NCBI GenBank assembly: GCA_019120125.1
Contig: DWVR01000049.1
Span: 38,901 to 102,900, forward strand
From: Candidatus Phocaeicola excrementigallinarum
GTDB taxonomy: Bacteria > Bacteroidota > Bacteroidia > Bacteroidales > Bacteroidaceae
Length of the DNA: 64,000 nt
Direction: 5' to 3'
The notes beneath the pieces were generated by a model. That model made no database searches and had not been told where the DNA came from. It worked only from the letters and a program-made list of their open reading frames with translations. Shown here one piece after another: positions 44,890-53,683 of the stretch (position 1 is its first letter; every line of letters begins with the position of its first letter). The position numbers and the translations under genes are program-made.

Positions 44890-46011
44890 TCATTTGATCA
44901 CAAGAATTGGAGTCTGAGTGTGGAATATCATCCGCCGCGCAATACTTGGATTGAACAGGCGCGCGAATACATTCCGCTTGTAATTGCTGATACACAACAC
45001 ATCAATCTTTTCGTTCTTCACATATTCATCCAGATTAGCAAGCAGGTTGTCTTCCGGAATCACATTATAGTCTATGGCCAAATCAGGATATTGCTTCTTG
45101 AAATATTCCTTGATGCCCGCAAGCTTGATCTCATTCCATGTCCGCTTTTGGACATCACTGTTCAGGTTCAGGAAGGAAATCTCAAAATGATAGTCCCTGA
45201 ATGTGGTGATAAGCGAATCAAAAGCGATGAGGTCACGCTGGTCGAAATTGGTGATGAAAGCCACTTTCCGTATCTCCTTGAAATTCTTCTTTTCCGCTCC
45301 CTTTGGAATCGCATAGACAAATGTGGGACTTCGGTCAATGATCTCTGCGGTCACACTGCCGATCAGGTCCATTTCCTTCTCTCCCGCACCACGCGTTCCC
45401 ATGATGACGATCAACGGATTTTCCGTGCGCGCATATTGCAGGATTTCCTCTTCCGGAACACCCTCCCGAAGCAGGCAGGTGTATTTCACGTCAGGCAATT
45501 CACCGTTCTTTATCTTTTCCTTGATTCCATCGGTCAGCCTGTTCAACTGATTGTGTACGGCATCCAGAATATGCTTGATACCCATCTCAGGCTCTACAGG
45601 AAGTCCGAAACCCTCAGTAGCGTATTGCAGACTCGGCATATAGACCGGACTGAAATACACATGCATCAGCACCACCTCGGCATGTATTTCCGCCGCAAAG
45701 TTGAAACCGAACTCACAGGCTTTCATGGAATAATCAGAGAAGTCCACCGGAACAAGAATCTTGTTGCTGTAACGCTTCTTCTCCCTTTCCGGGGTGACTT
45801 CTTCCGTAAGCCACGATGAGTTTTCCACAATTCTCAGCGCACGCGGCAAATCACTTTCCCTGATGCGGACGCGCACACCTGCCGCAATGACAGGCTGAAT
45901 AAGATTCACGTTGTGAATGTACGCTTCGATGCCTTCGTTCTCAAGTACATTTTTAAGAATCTGAGCCTTCGAATACGTAAGAATGGCTAATGTGACAAGT
46001 TTTTCTTCCAT
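44890..46011 (-). CDS. Universal stress protein with N-terminal DUF2007-like domain
   Basis: This 373-residue protein starts with a domain of about 70 residues (LTYSKAQILKNVLENEGIEAYIHN) like the DUF2007 putative signal-transducing domain. Two UspA domains follow. The first (about 85-225) contains KILVPVDFSDYS and MGTRGAGEKEMDLIGS, the nucleotide-binding loop. The second (about 235-373) is more diverged. It is cytoplasmic and probably binds ATP or a related nucleotide under stress. It lies downstream of a small DNA-binding gene but a terminator separates them. Confidence 0.87.
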   Translation of the reverse strand: MEEKLVTLAILTYSKAQILKNVLENEGIEAYIHNVNLIQPVIAAGVRVRIRESDLPRALRIVENSSWLTEEVTPEREKKRYSNKILVPVDFSDYSMKACEFGFNFAAEIHAEVVLMHVYFSPVYMPSLQYATEGFGLPVEPEMGIKHILDAVHNQLNRLTDGIKEKIKNGELPDVKYTCLLREGVPEEEILQYARTENPLIVIMGTRGAGEKEMDLIGSVTAEIIDRSPTFVYAIPKGAEKKNFKEIRKVAFITNFDQRDLIAFDSLITTFRDYHFEISFLNLNSDVQKRTWNEIKLAGIKEYFKKQYPDLAIDYNVIPEDNLLANLDEYVKNEKIDVLCISNYKRNVFARLFNPSIARRMIFHTQTPILVIK

Positions 46012-46035
46012 GGCTCACTTCATTTTAGGTTAGAC

Positions 46036-46084
46036 AAAAAAAAGAAAGCTGCAACACGGAATGACAGAATCCGTCTCGCAGCTT
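46036..46084 (-). terminator. Terminator after the small DNA-binding protein gene
   Basis: On the minus strand AAGCTGC pairs with GCAGCTT around a partly paired loop and a T-rich run follows. It lies just past the stop at 46093 and before the universal stress gene. Confidence 0.7.
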
Positions 46085-46092
46085 CTACAGAA

Positions 46093-46350
46093 TCAGGCAT
46101 GCTGTACTTCCTTCAGGATTGCAATGGCCCTATCAAGAACAGTCGTATCATCAAGCATCACCAAACCGCCATCCGGACCCGGCTCAAGATGGATACCTAC
46201 ACTTTTGCCATCCTTAAAGTTGTGCCCTCCAAAGAAATTGCGTACGGTTTCCACACTCAGGTTCAGCTCATCGGCGATGCGATGCATACTGCCCGGCGGC
46301 AAAGAATCCTTGATTTTCCGAAGTTCATTGAATGTTATTGTCCTGTTCAT
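46093..46350 (-). CDS. Small helix-turn-helix DNA-binding protein
   Basis: This 85-residue protein has a helix-turn-helix-like segment (GSMHRIADELNLSVETVRNFFGG, about 20-42). A short acidic tail follows with GIHLEPGPDGGLVML. Close relatives are common in Bacteroidales, where they are simply called DNA-binding proteins. The gene is a single unit with a terminator. Target and role are unknown. Confidence 0.75.
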   Translation of the reverse strand: MNRTITFNELRKIKDSLPPGSMHRIADELNLSVETVRNFFGGHNFKDGKSVGIHLEPGPDGGLVMLDDTTVLDRAIAILKEVQHA

Positions 46351-46440
46351 AGTAGTCAGTGTTAAGCGTTAGACAAAATCTGTTATAAATCTCGATTTAA
46401 AAGTAATAAAAGATTATGAAAACACCAACTGTTAGCCCGT

Positions 46441-46466
46441 TTTTTTCTAAAATATTTTAGAAAAAA
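46441..46466. repeat. 26-bp perfect A/T palindrome at the PAP2 gene end
   Basis: Positions 46441-46466 read the same on both strands (core CTAAAATATTTTAG with six T and six A at the ends). GCCCG and CGGGC flank it at 46435-46439 and 46473-46477. The PAP2 stop codon lies inside. It probably ends the long bat operon on the minus strand. Confidence 0.6.
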
Positions 46467-47170
46467 GAAATCCGGGCAACGCACATACCAGCTATCAGCG
46501 CATAGATGTATGTGAGAAACAGTATGGTATACAACAAAGTAACGTCCGTATACGCATATCCCGTCGAAGTATATTGGGAAGATATGTATTGAGGACGCGA
46601 GAAGAATCTTTTTTGAATATAACCGTAAAGAAGATAAACCAGCACTCCGACCACACATCCTTCCAACGCGCCGCAAATAATGTCACCCGGATAATGAACT
46701 CCCAAATAAATCCGTGAGAATGAAGGTATGGCCGCCCAAACAAACATCATGATTGAGAACGGCAGACTGCGGATGATCAATGAGGTAAGCGTCGCCACCA
46801 CGAAAGTGTTGGCCGCATGACTTGACATGAAACCATACATTCCTCCCCTATAGCCATTTACGACATGCACAAGATACATGATATCAGGATCCTGGGCCGG
46901 TCGAGGACGGGCAAAATACGGTTTACAGAAACCTGAGGCAATCTGGTCGGCCGCAGTGACGGCGATCGCAAACATTACGATCACAATCAACCCCTGCGTG
47001 AACTTATTGTTCTTGAAAATGACATACAGCAACGCAATGATAGCCGGAATCCATGTCTTGGTGTCGGTTATGACCCACATCACTCCATCCCACAGCAATG
47101 AATTGCTGTCGTTCAAGGCCAACAATAACGACTGGTCAGTTTCTATGAGTTGCTGTATGTCCATAATCAT
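46457..47170 (-). CDS. PAP2-family membrane phosphatase
   Basis: This 237-residue membrane protein has the three PAP2 motifs: KPYFARPRP, SSHAAN (usual PSGH) and SRIYLGVHYPGD. About five hydrophobic helices surround them. It removes phosphate from a lipid such as undecaprenyl pyrophosphate or phosphatidate. It starts seven bases past the batE stop, so it looks like the last gene of the bat operon. A start at 47164 is equally possible. Confidence 0.9.
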   Translation of the reverse strand: MIMDIQQLIETDQSLLLALNDSNSLLWDGVMWVITDTKTWIPAIIALLYVIFKNNKFTQGLIVIVMFAIAVTAADQIASGFCKPYFARPRPAQDPDIMYLVHVVNGYRGGMYGFMSSHAANTFVVATLTSLIIRSLPFSIMMFVWAAIPSFSRIYLGVHYPGDIICGALEGCVVGVLVYLLYGYIQKRFFSRPQYISSQYTSTGYAYTDVTLLYTILFLTYIYALIAGMCVARISFF

Positions 47171-47177
47171 ATAGGTA

Positions 47178-47930
47178 TTAAATCACTTCTATCGCTGAGG
47201 TCTTTACCCACCCCACATTCCCGTCTTCAAGACGTATCTCCTTCCATTCCTTCATCGAATTGTCATCAATGAACACTTTGGTCCCTTCATGCAACACGAA
47301 AAGGTCGGTTCCACTTTCGTTAGGCGTACTCTTTACAGAGACCGTAGGGTCCATGATAACAGCACCGGTACGGTTGAGTAGCTCGTCTTTCTGGTCGCTG
47401 GCGAATATATTGGCACACACCGTGACCGCAAGCAGCACCGCAGCGGCAATGAATCCCACCTTACGCAACCAAAGTTTTTTGCCAAAGATATAAAAAGTAA
47501 CGGCAAAAAGGCAGAATATGAAAGAGAAAATGCCGATCCAGCTCCAATTCCGCTCTCCTGTCATGTTGACAAGGCTCTTATACCACGTGACGATAAACAC
47601 CTCAGCCGTCGGCGTTATCTGGTCCACGGTCTTGCTGCGGGCCATTTCCAGATTGAACCGAATATCCGCATCGCCAGGTCTCAACAGAAGCGCCCGCTCG
47701 TAATTAAGCACAGCTTTTGCTATATTCTTGTTCTTGTAATACGCGTTTCCAAGATTATAATATATGTCAGCCGATTCACCCTGAGTGGCCAGAATCTCTT
47801 CATAACCCGCGATGGCCGCACTGAAATCATTCTTCTGATACGCGGCATCTGCCTCTTGCTTGGTAACCGCGGCTCCTGCAAACTGCACAACGCTTATGAA
47901 AAGCAGGAATATGACAGATAGTTTCTTCAT
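47178..47930 (-). CDS. batE: BatE: TPR and SH3-domain protein of the aerotolerance operon
   Basis: This 250-residue protein has a signal peptide ending AGAA. Tetratricopeptide repeats follow (AAYQKNDFSAAIAGYEEIL, YYNLGNAYYKNKNIAKAVLNYERAL, about 25-100), then two membrane helices (WSWIGIFSFIFCLFAVTFYIF and GFIAAAVLLAVTVCANIF) and a C-terminal SH3-like domain (VSVKSTPNESGT ... GNVGWVKTSAIEVI). It is the last Bat protein in the order known from B. fragilis. It likely acts in the cell envelope with BatA-D. Confidence 0.9.
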   Translation of the reverse strand: MKKLSVIFLLFISVVQFAGAAVTKQEADAAYQKNDFSAAIAGYEEILATQGESADIYYNLGNAYYKNKNIAKAVLNYERALLLRPGDADIRFNLEMARSKTVDQITPTAEVFIVTWYKSLVNMTGERNWSWIGIFSFIFCLFAVTFYIFGKKLWLRKVGFIAAAVLLAVTVCANIFASDQKDELLNRTGAVIMDPTVSVKSTPNESGTDLFVLHEGTKVFIDDNSMKEWKEIRLEDGNVGWVKTSAIEVI

Positions 47931-47949
47931 CTTTTGTTTTCTCCTTTCT

Positions 47950-49785
47950 TTAATGTTTGATGCTGTTTTCCATCTTGCTGATCATCTCCACAGACGCACT
48001 GTACACCTTGTCCATAGCCTCACTCTCATCGCCAGGTGCATAACGGGCGAACTCACATTCGTTGAGCACTCTGATAAAGTCACTGGTCAGCTCGTCAGAG
48101 ACACCCGCCTTCGACAGCTCCGCCTCGATATTGTCTTTCGACAATCGGGAAACCGGAATGTTCAGCTTGTCACTGATATACCCCCACAAAGCCTTCAACA
48201 CTTCATCATAAAACTCGTTCTTCTTGTTATCTGACAACAGCTTTCCGGCCAGTTTCATGCGCTTTGCCGCGACTTTGTTGGCTTTTTTGTTTTTCAACTT
48301 CGCCACATTCGCATTCTCTTTCGCTTCCTTACGATAAAGAATCACATGAATGATAAATGAAAGAACCGGAATAATATACCACAACCAATACGCCAGGCTC
48401 CCGTAGAAAAACTCTCCTTTCGGAACCAGCGACGTATTCCCCAGTTTGATGAAACGGATATCCTTGGCCAACAGTTTCACGTTCTCCTTATTCGTGAAAT
48501 CAGCGATCACCTGTTCGGAATTGCCTTTTCCCTTAGCCACATTGACGGTATATTCCTGCGTTCTGAGCGTTTTGTAGCTTTTGCTCTTCAGATCAAAATA
48601 ACGGAACTCGACCGATGGGATCTTGAATTCGCCGGCATGACGCGGAATGGCCAGATATTCAAAGACCTTCGTTCCGCTCACCCCAGCGTTTGTCAACCGC
48701 GTGTTGTCCGTTGTTTTCGGGTCATACGACTCAAAGTCCTGTGGGAACTTTATCTCTGGCGCGCTGACCAGTTTCATGTTTCCCGAACCGCTCAATGTCA
48801 GTTTGACTGTCACCGCGTCGTTTGTCTTCACATCCGTCGCATTGATTGACGAAGCCAACTTGAACTCTCCTACACCACCTGAGAATCCAGCAGGTTTAGC
48901 CGGCAAAGGCAACACGTTGATCGTCACTTTCGGAGTGACAATCTTTTTCTTCACTTCCACATAACCGCCTCCATTGAAGAACGCATCAAAGGGATCGTCC
49001 GAGACAGTCTGTTGTGCCACAACTCCATCAAATGTGATGGAAGGAATCTCCAATTTACCCGTCTGCTGAGGGAACAGCACATACTGGCTCCATACCGTTG
49101 TATTATAATTGCGTCCCTTATAATGCTCCAGCGAGAAAGTTTTCTGTTGCGGAAGTTCCACTTCCTGAGTATGGAAACCTTTCAAATCCGGCATTTTGCC
49201 TACCAGCTGGCGCAGATTGACCAGCGTATACACCTTGTAAGTCAACAGAATAGCTTCCTGTTCGTATACCTTGGTCTTATTTGCGGTGGCAGTAATGAAC
49301 AGATCACTGTCCGTAATGCGGCTACCTGCCACCTGCCCGCGGGACGAGGAACCGCCTCCTCCACCACTGCCACTGGCCGGACCACCCGTATTGTCAGGAG
49401 GAAGAACCTTTACCTGAATGGCGTTTGAGAAGATCTTCCTGCCGTCCACTTCCACACTCGCGGCCGGAATTGTATATGTGCCTTCTTTACCGGCCATCAG
49501 GATATACGTAAAAGCCGTGGAACTGTTCGAGGTCCTTTTCCCATTGATTATCTGAATGCTGCTTTGTTGTGAACGACTCGGTCCCATCAGCACATCAAAA
49601 CCGGATATAGACGGTGCCCTGAAGTCCCTTATGTCCTGCGAATTAACGGTAAACACCAGCCTGAACTGGTCACCGCTGACCACCACATCAGGCGCATCAG
49701 CCGTCAGTCTCACCTCATCGGCTGCCCTGACCTGCCATACTGCCATCATCGTTATCAGTAAGAAGAAAATCTTTCTCATTATCAT
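47950..49785 (-). CDS. batD: BatD: large envelope protein of the aerotolerance operon
   Basis: I place the start at 49785 (MIMRKIFFLLITMMAVWQVRA), which gives a good signal peptide; the frame is open to 49851. The 611-residue protein has several beta-sandwich repeats (about 25-440), a GSGGGGGSSSRG linker near 135-147, one membrane helix (SLAYWLWYIIPVLSFIIHVIL) and a helical cytoplasmic tail (LLSDNKKNEFYDEVLKALWGY). This is the BatD layout. It starts 37 bases after the batC stop. Confidence 0.92.
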   Translation of the reverse strand: MIMRKIFFLLITMMAVWQVRAADEVRLTADAPDVVVSGDQFRLVFTVNSQDIRDFRAPSISGFDVLMGPSRSQQSSIQIINGKRTSNSSTAFTYILMAGKEGTYTIPAASVEVDGRKIFSNAIQVKVLPPDNTGGPASGSGGGGGSSSRGQVAGSRITDSDLFITATANKTKVYEQEAILLTYKVYTLVNLRQLVGKMPDLKGFHTQEVELPQQKTFSLEHYKGRNYNTTVWSQYVLFPQQTGKLEIPSITFDGVVAQQTVSDDPFDAFFNGGGYVEVKKKIVTPKVTINVLPLPAKPAGFSGGVGEFKLASSINATDVKTNDAVTVKLTLSGSGNMKLVSAPEIKFPQDFESYDPKTTDNTRLTNAGVSGTKVFEYLAIPRHAGEFKIPSVEFRYFDLKSKSYKTLRTQEYTVNVAKGKGNSEQVIADFTNKENVKLLAKDIRFIKLGNTSLVPKGEFFYGSLAYWLWYIIPVLSFIIHVILYRKEAKENANVAKLKNKKANKVAAKRMKLAGKLLSDNKKNEFYDEVLKALWGYISDKLNIPVSRLSKDNIEAELSKAGVSDELTSDFIRVLNECEFARYAPGDESEAMDKVYSASVEMISKMENSIKH

Positions 49786-49822
49786 TTGCGTTTCTTTTAT
49801 TGTTTTCCAATCAAAGTCATTG

Positions 49823-50515
49823 TCACCAGTCTTTTTCCAGTTTCTTTCCATTCATCTGCAGATGTTTCTTCACCTTGTCCTGAACATTCTTCTCATCCTG
49901 CATCACCGCGTTCAGCAACTGTTCCGCATTCTCTTTCGACATTTGACTCTGTTGCTGCTGGTTATTATTCTGCTGGTTTTGTTTATTCTGGTCCTGTTGA
50001 TCCTTATTCTGCTGATTGTCGTCCTGTTTCTGCTCCTGATTCTGCTGGTTCTGGTCCTGATTCTGCTGCTGCTGTTGTTGGTCTTTCAGCTGCTTCTGCG
50101 CCAATGCCAGATTATAGCGTGTCTCATTGTCATGTGGATTGTTGCGCAAAGCTTCCTTATAAGCTTCTATACATTGCGGCAACTGTTTTGACGACTGTAG
50201 AATGACACCCATATTATGAAAGATATGTGACAATTTAGTCTTGTCTTTCTCAAGTTTCGATGCCGCATTATACTGCTCCATCGCTTCTTTCGCTTTCTGC
50301 TGCATAAGCAACGCATTTCCCAAATTGAACATCGCGTCAGCCGAACCGGGTTCCTGTTCCAGCGCCTTCCGATAGTCCACATCCGCCTTCACAAACAGGC
50401 TGTCATTATAAAGTTTGTTTCCGCCGCGCATGTAGTCACGGGCCGTTTTCTGGCCAAACGAGGCCATGGCCACACCACACAACAGCATTCCCAACATATA
50501 TCTTTTCATAACCAT
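49823..50515 (-). CDS. batC: BatC: TPR protein with a long Q/N-rich tail
   Basis: I choose MVMKRYMLGMLL at 50515 for its clean signal peptide. An ATG at 50530 overlaps the batB stop as ATGA and could also be used. TPR repeats follow (DVDYRKALEQEPGSADAMFNLGNAL, CIEAYKEALRNNPHDNETRYN, about 40-135). Then comes a stretch of about 60 residues made almost only of Q, N, D, K and E, and a short helical end. In Bat complexes BatC is periplasmic and contacts BatB and BatA. The low-complexity stretch is unusually long. Confidence 0.88.
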   Translation of the reverse strand: MVMKRYMLGMLLCGVAMASFGQKTARDYMRGGNKLYNDSLFVKADVDYRKALEQEPGSADAMFNLGNALLMQQKAKEAMEQYNAASKLEKDKTKLSHIFHNMGVILQSSKQLPQCIEAYKEALRNNPHDNETRYNLALAQKQLKDQQQQQQNQDQNQQNQEQKQDDNQQNKDQQDQNKQNQQNNNQQQQSQMSKENAEQLLNAVMQDEKNVQDKVKKHLQMNGKKLEKDW

Positions 50516-50526
50516 ATCCCCTTCCG

Positions 50527-51546
50527 TCATTTAAAGAGTTTCACATTCTTGAAAAGCGGATTCCTCCGGTCAAGAAGCATCGCCTCGACAGCCAGAAAAA
50601 TCAATGCAAGCCACGCCAACACCTGAAACTGTTCATCGAACTCCGTAAAAACCTGAGTCTCCACATCCGCCTTCGCCAGCTTGTTGATTTCCGCATTCAA
50701 TGCCCTTTCCGCATTGTTCGTATTGTCCACACGCACATACATGCCATTGCCCGCACGCGCGATTTCACGGCACATGTCCTCGTTCAAACGAGTCACGACT
50801 ACATTCCCATCCTTGTCACGACGGAACTCATTACTGCCTTCCACCGGTATCGGAGCGCCGTCCGGCGAACCAACTCCCAACACAAAAACATGCACGCCTT
50901 TTTCAGCCGCCTCCTTCGCTGCCTCGATCGCTCCTCCCTCATGATTCTCACCGTCAGTGATCAGCACAATGGCCCGTCCTACCCCTTCATTCGGAGTAAA
51001 ACTCTTCAATGCCAGATCAATTGCCGCCCGGACATCAGTACCCTGAGTGGAAATAAGTGACGGACTGATGGATTCCAGAAACATCTTGGCAGATACATAA
51101 TCGCTGGTGATTGGCAATTGAGTGAAAGCTTCGCCCGCAAACACAATCAACGCCACTTTATCATTATTGAATGTTTCCACCAGACGTGACACCAATCTCT
51201 TCGACTTGGCCAGACGACTGGGAGTCACATCCTCGGCCATCATAGAGTTCGAGACATCAAGAGCCACCACGGTTTCAATACCCTGCCGCTTCACCGTCTC
51301 CATCTTTGAGCCGAACTGCGGTTGGGCCAACATGAAAATCACCATAGCCATCGCCGCTATTGTCAGCCAGAATTTCACGTCGGGACGATATTTGGACACT
51401 TGAGGCATCAGTCGTTCCAACAATTCCATATCTCCATACCTACGCAGTCTTTTACGGCGTCTGTAATTAGAATAGAGATAAAATATCACCAATAACGGCA
51501 ATATAATAAGCAAATATAGATATAGAGGTTCTCCGAATCGAAACAT
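50527..51546 (-). CDS. batB: BatB: von Willebrand factor A domain protein
   Basis: This 339-residue protein has two N-terminal helices (YLLIILPLLVIFYLYSNY and FWLTIAAMAMVIFMLAQ). A VWA domain with the metal site DVSNS (97-101) and VLITDGENH follows, then a C-terminal helix (FQVLAWLALIFLAVEAML). It is a sister of BatA, 16 bases upstream. The pair likely forms a metal-dependent complex in the inner membrane facing the periplasm. Confidence 0.93.
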   Translation of the reverse strand: MFRFGEPLYLYLLIILPLLVIFYLYSNYRRRKRLRRYGDMELLERLMPQVSKYRPDVKFWLTIAAMAMVIFMLAQPQFGSKMETVKRQGIETVVALDVSNSMMAEDVTPSRLAKSKRLVSRLVETFNNDKVALIVFAGEAFTQLPITSDYVSAKMFLESISPSLISTQGTDVRAAIDLALKSFTPNEGVGRAIVLITDGENHEGGAIEAAKEAAEKGVHVFVLGVGSPDGAPIPVEGSNEFRRDKDGNVVVTRLNEDMCREIARAGNGMYVRVDNTNNAERALNAEINKLAKADVETQVFTEFDEQFQVLAWLALIFLAVEAMLLDRRNPLFKNVKLFK

Positions 51547-51562
51547 AGCTACACGTCTTTTT

Positions 51563-52561
51563 TTAAGGTATTTTCTTTAACACAGTGTTACGCAGAAGGA
51601 TTTCAAGCAAAATACAGAGGAATGCCACCAAAGCAAATACATGGTAAGCCTCCTCACGTTTGCTGAATTCCTTCACGTTCAGTTTTGTCTTCTCCAGTTT
51701 GTCTATCTCCTGGTATACTTCCTTCAGCCTACTGTTACTGGTGGCACGGAAATAATTGCCATTGGTAGTAGCGGCAATCTGGGTAAGTACCGCTTCGTCA
51801 ATCTCCACCGGTACCTGTACATACTGTATGCCCGCATAGGTAGGCATCGGATAAGGAGCGGTCCCATTGGTACCCACACCGATTGTATACACACGCACAC
51901 CAAACTGCTTGGCTATTTCCGCGGCCATGAGCGGAGAAATGTCCCCCCGGTTATTCACACCATCAGTCAGCAGAATCACGACCTTCGATTTCGCTTTACT
52001 GTCTTTCAGACGGCTTACCGCATTGGCCAGTCCCATACCGATGGCCGTACCGTCCTCAATCATACCCCTCTGTACCATCTCACAGCTTATACTCCTGAAA
52101 AGATTCAGCAATACCCCGTGGTCAATGGTCAGAGGACATTGGGTGAATGCTTCTCCGGCAAAGATAGTCAAGCCGATATTATCGTTCGGACGGCCGTTAA
52201 TAAACTCCGCGGCCACTTCCTTAGCCGCCTCAATACGGTTCGGCCTCAAGTCCTCGGCAAGCATACTGGTCGACACATCAACAGCCAACATGATGTCAAT
52301 TCCCTCAATCTCAGTATTCTGCCAATTGTCTGTAGTTTGCGGACGTGCCAATACCAATACAATCATCACGAATGTCACCACGCGCAACAGGAAAGGGGCA
52401 TGCACAAGATACACTTTCCAGCTCCTGGGCGCCTTCATGTACATCCTGGTAGTGGAGACCTGCATGGACGGTTCCATCTTTCTGTGCTGCATCACATACC
52501 ATACGACATAAGGGATGAGCAACACAAGAAGGAACAAATATTCAACATTAGCAAAAATCAT
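51563..52561 (-). CDS. batA: BatA: von Willebrand factor A domain protein
   Basis: This 332-residue protein has N-terminal helices (LFLLVLLIPYVVWYVM and LRVVTFVMIVLVLAR), a VWA domain with DVSTS (95-99) and ILLTDGVNN, and a C-terminal helix (HVFALVAFLCILLEILL). It matches BatA of the B. fragilis aerotolerance operon, where loss reduces survival in oxygen. MoxR, encoded upstream, is the expected AAA partner. Confidence 0.93.
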   Translation of the reverse strand: MIFANVEYLFLLVLLIPYVVWYVMQHRKMEPSMQVSTTRMYMKAPRSWKVYLVHAPFLLRVVTFVMIVLVLARPQTTDNWQNTEIEGIDIMLAVDVSTSMLAEDLRPNRIEAAKEVAAEFINGRPNDNIGLTIFAGEAFTQCPLTIDHGVLLNLFRSISCEMVQRGMIEDGTAIGMGLANAVSRLKDSKAKSKVVILLTDGVNNRGDISPLMAAEIAKQFGVRVYTIGVGTNGTAPYPMPTYAGIQYVQVPVEIDEAVLTQIAATTNGNYFRATSNSRLKEVYQEIDKLEKTKLNVKEFSKREEAYHVFALVAFLCILLEILLRNTVLKKIP

Positions 52562-52577
52562 AGCTTCAACTCTTTAA

Positions 52578-53681
52578 TCAGAAGAAAAGGTCAATTATAT
52601 GACGGATAGCCAAATACAGCGTCACCAATGCGGCTACGCCTGCCACCCCGATACTGCAAAGCAATATGATCCGTCCCCGTTTTGAACGTTTTTCTTCCAC
52701 TTTAATTTCTTTCGGTTCTTCTTTCTTGCCTGGCACTTCTTCCTCTTTCGTCTGATTGATGAAGTCGATGGCAGTGACAAGATTCATGTCATTCTCATTG
52801 ATGAGCGGTGAATGCTTGGCGAACTTGACCAGGTCAGCCGTGGCGAACAAGGCCCTCAAATCATCAATAGATGTCTTGTCCTCCACCTGTTGCAGCCGCC
52901 CTATAATTTCAGACGAAGTCATTTCCATCGCATTGAATCCGAAACGCTCTTTGATATAATTACGTATCACATCCGTCAGATCCGTATAATACTGTTTAGG
53001 ATCATCCTTGCGACTGTTCTTGTCCGCCTTAATTGACTCAATCTTCTTCATGGCCGCCAGATGAGGTGGTAACTTAGGCTCGATCCGGATAATCCGGATA
53101 ATCGGCTTGTTGTCACGATAACGCACCACAAGAAACACCACGACCACACCAAACACCAGCAACAGCAAGACTGAATAGACCAATGGCGCAAGATCCTCCC
53201 ACGTAAGAGGCACCTCGTGAATGGTTTTCGGCCCAAAGAACTGGTCAGGATGGAGCGTGTCGACCGGTATGGAATACACCTTCAGTGCCAACGCCTTCGA
53301 CTTATAGGGCTTATTGTCCACCATTACCTGAAACGGAGGCAGATAATACAACGCCGAATCGAATGAAGTGACAGTATATTCCTGCGAGATGAGCCAACGT
53401 TTGTTCTCATTCAACAGCTGGGTGTCTGGTTTCGCTATATCCAGCACCTCCACTCCTCTTACCAATGTATCCCTCACCACAGGAAGGCGAAGTTTCCGGC
53501 CGGCATCCATGCTCACTTCCAGCCTGACCTTCGTCTGTTCACCGATGAGCAGCTCCAGAGAGTCGATGGACGCCTCTACCGTCACCTGTGCATGGGCTGA
53601 TATCACGGCAAGCATCATGAAAGCCATGCCACACGCCACCATCAGTATTCTCTTACCACAATATAATAAGATATGTTTCAT
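52578..53681 (-). CDS. Bat-operon membrane protein with BatD-like N-terminal domain
   Basis: This 367-residue protein has a signal peptide ending ISAHAQ and a beta-sandwich domain like part of BatD (about 33-165). A membrane helix follows (APLVYSVLLLLVFGVVVVFLVV), then a cytoplasmic helical domain (YTDLTDVIRNYIKERFGF, similar to the BatD tail), and a last helix (IILLCSIGVAGVAALVTLYLA). It lies between the DUF58 gene and batA in the same operon. It has no settled name; a role in the MoxR-Bat complex is inferred. Confidence 0.8.
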   Translation of the reverse strand: MKHILLYCGKRILMVACGMAFMMLAVISAHAQVTVEASIDSLELLIGEQTKVRLEVSMDAGRKLRLPVVRDTLVRGVEVLDIAKPDTQLLNENKRWLISQEYTVTSFDSALYYLPPFQVMVDNKPYKSKALALKVYSIPVDTLHPDQFFGPKTIHEVPLTWEDLAPLVYSVLLLLVFGVVVVFLVVRYRDNKPIIRIIRIEPKLPPHLAAMKKIESIKADKNSRKDDPKQYYTDLTDVIRNYIKERFGFNAMEMTSSEIIGRLQQVEDKTSIDDLRALFATADLVKFAKHSPLINENDMNLVTAIDFINQTKEEEVPGKKEEPKEIKVEEKRSKRGRIILLCSIGVAGVAALVTLYLAIRHIIDLFF

Positions 53682-53683
53682 TA

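Noticed and set aside
46441..46466. Site-specific recombination site
   Set aside because: The A/T palindrome overlaps a stop codon and fits a terminator; no second copy was noticed in the window.
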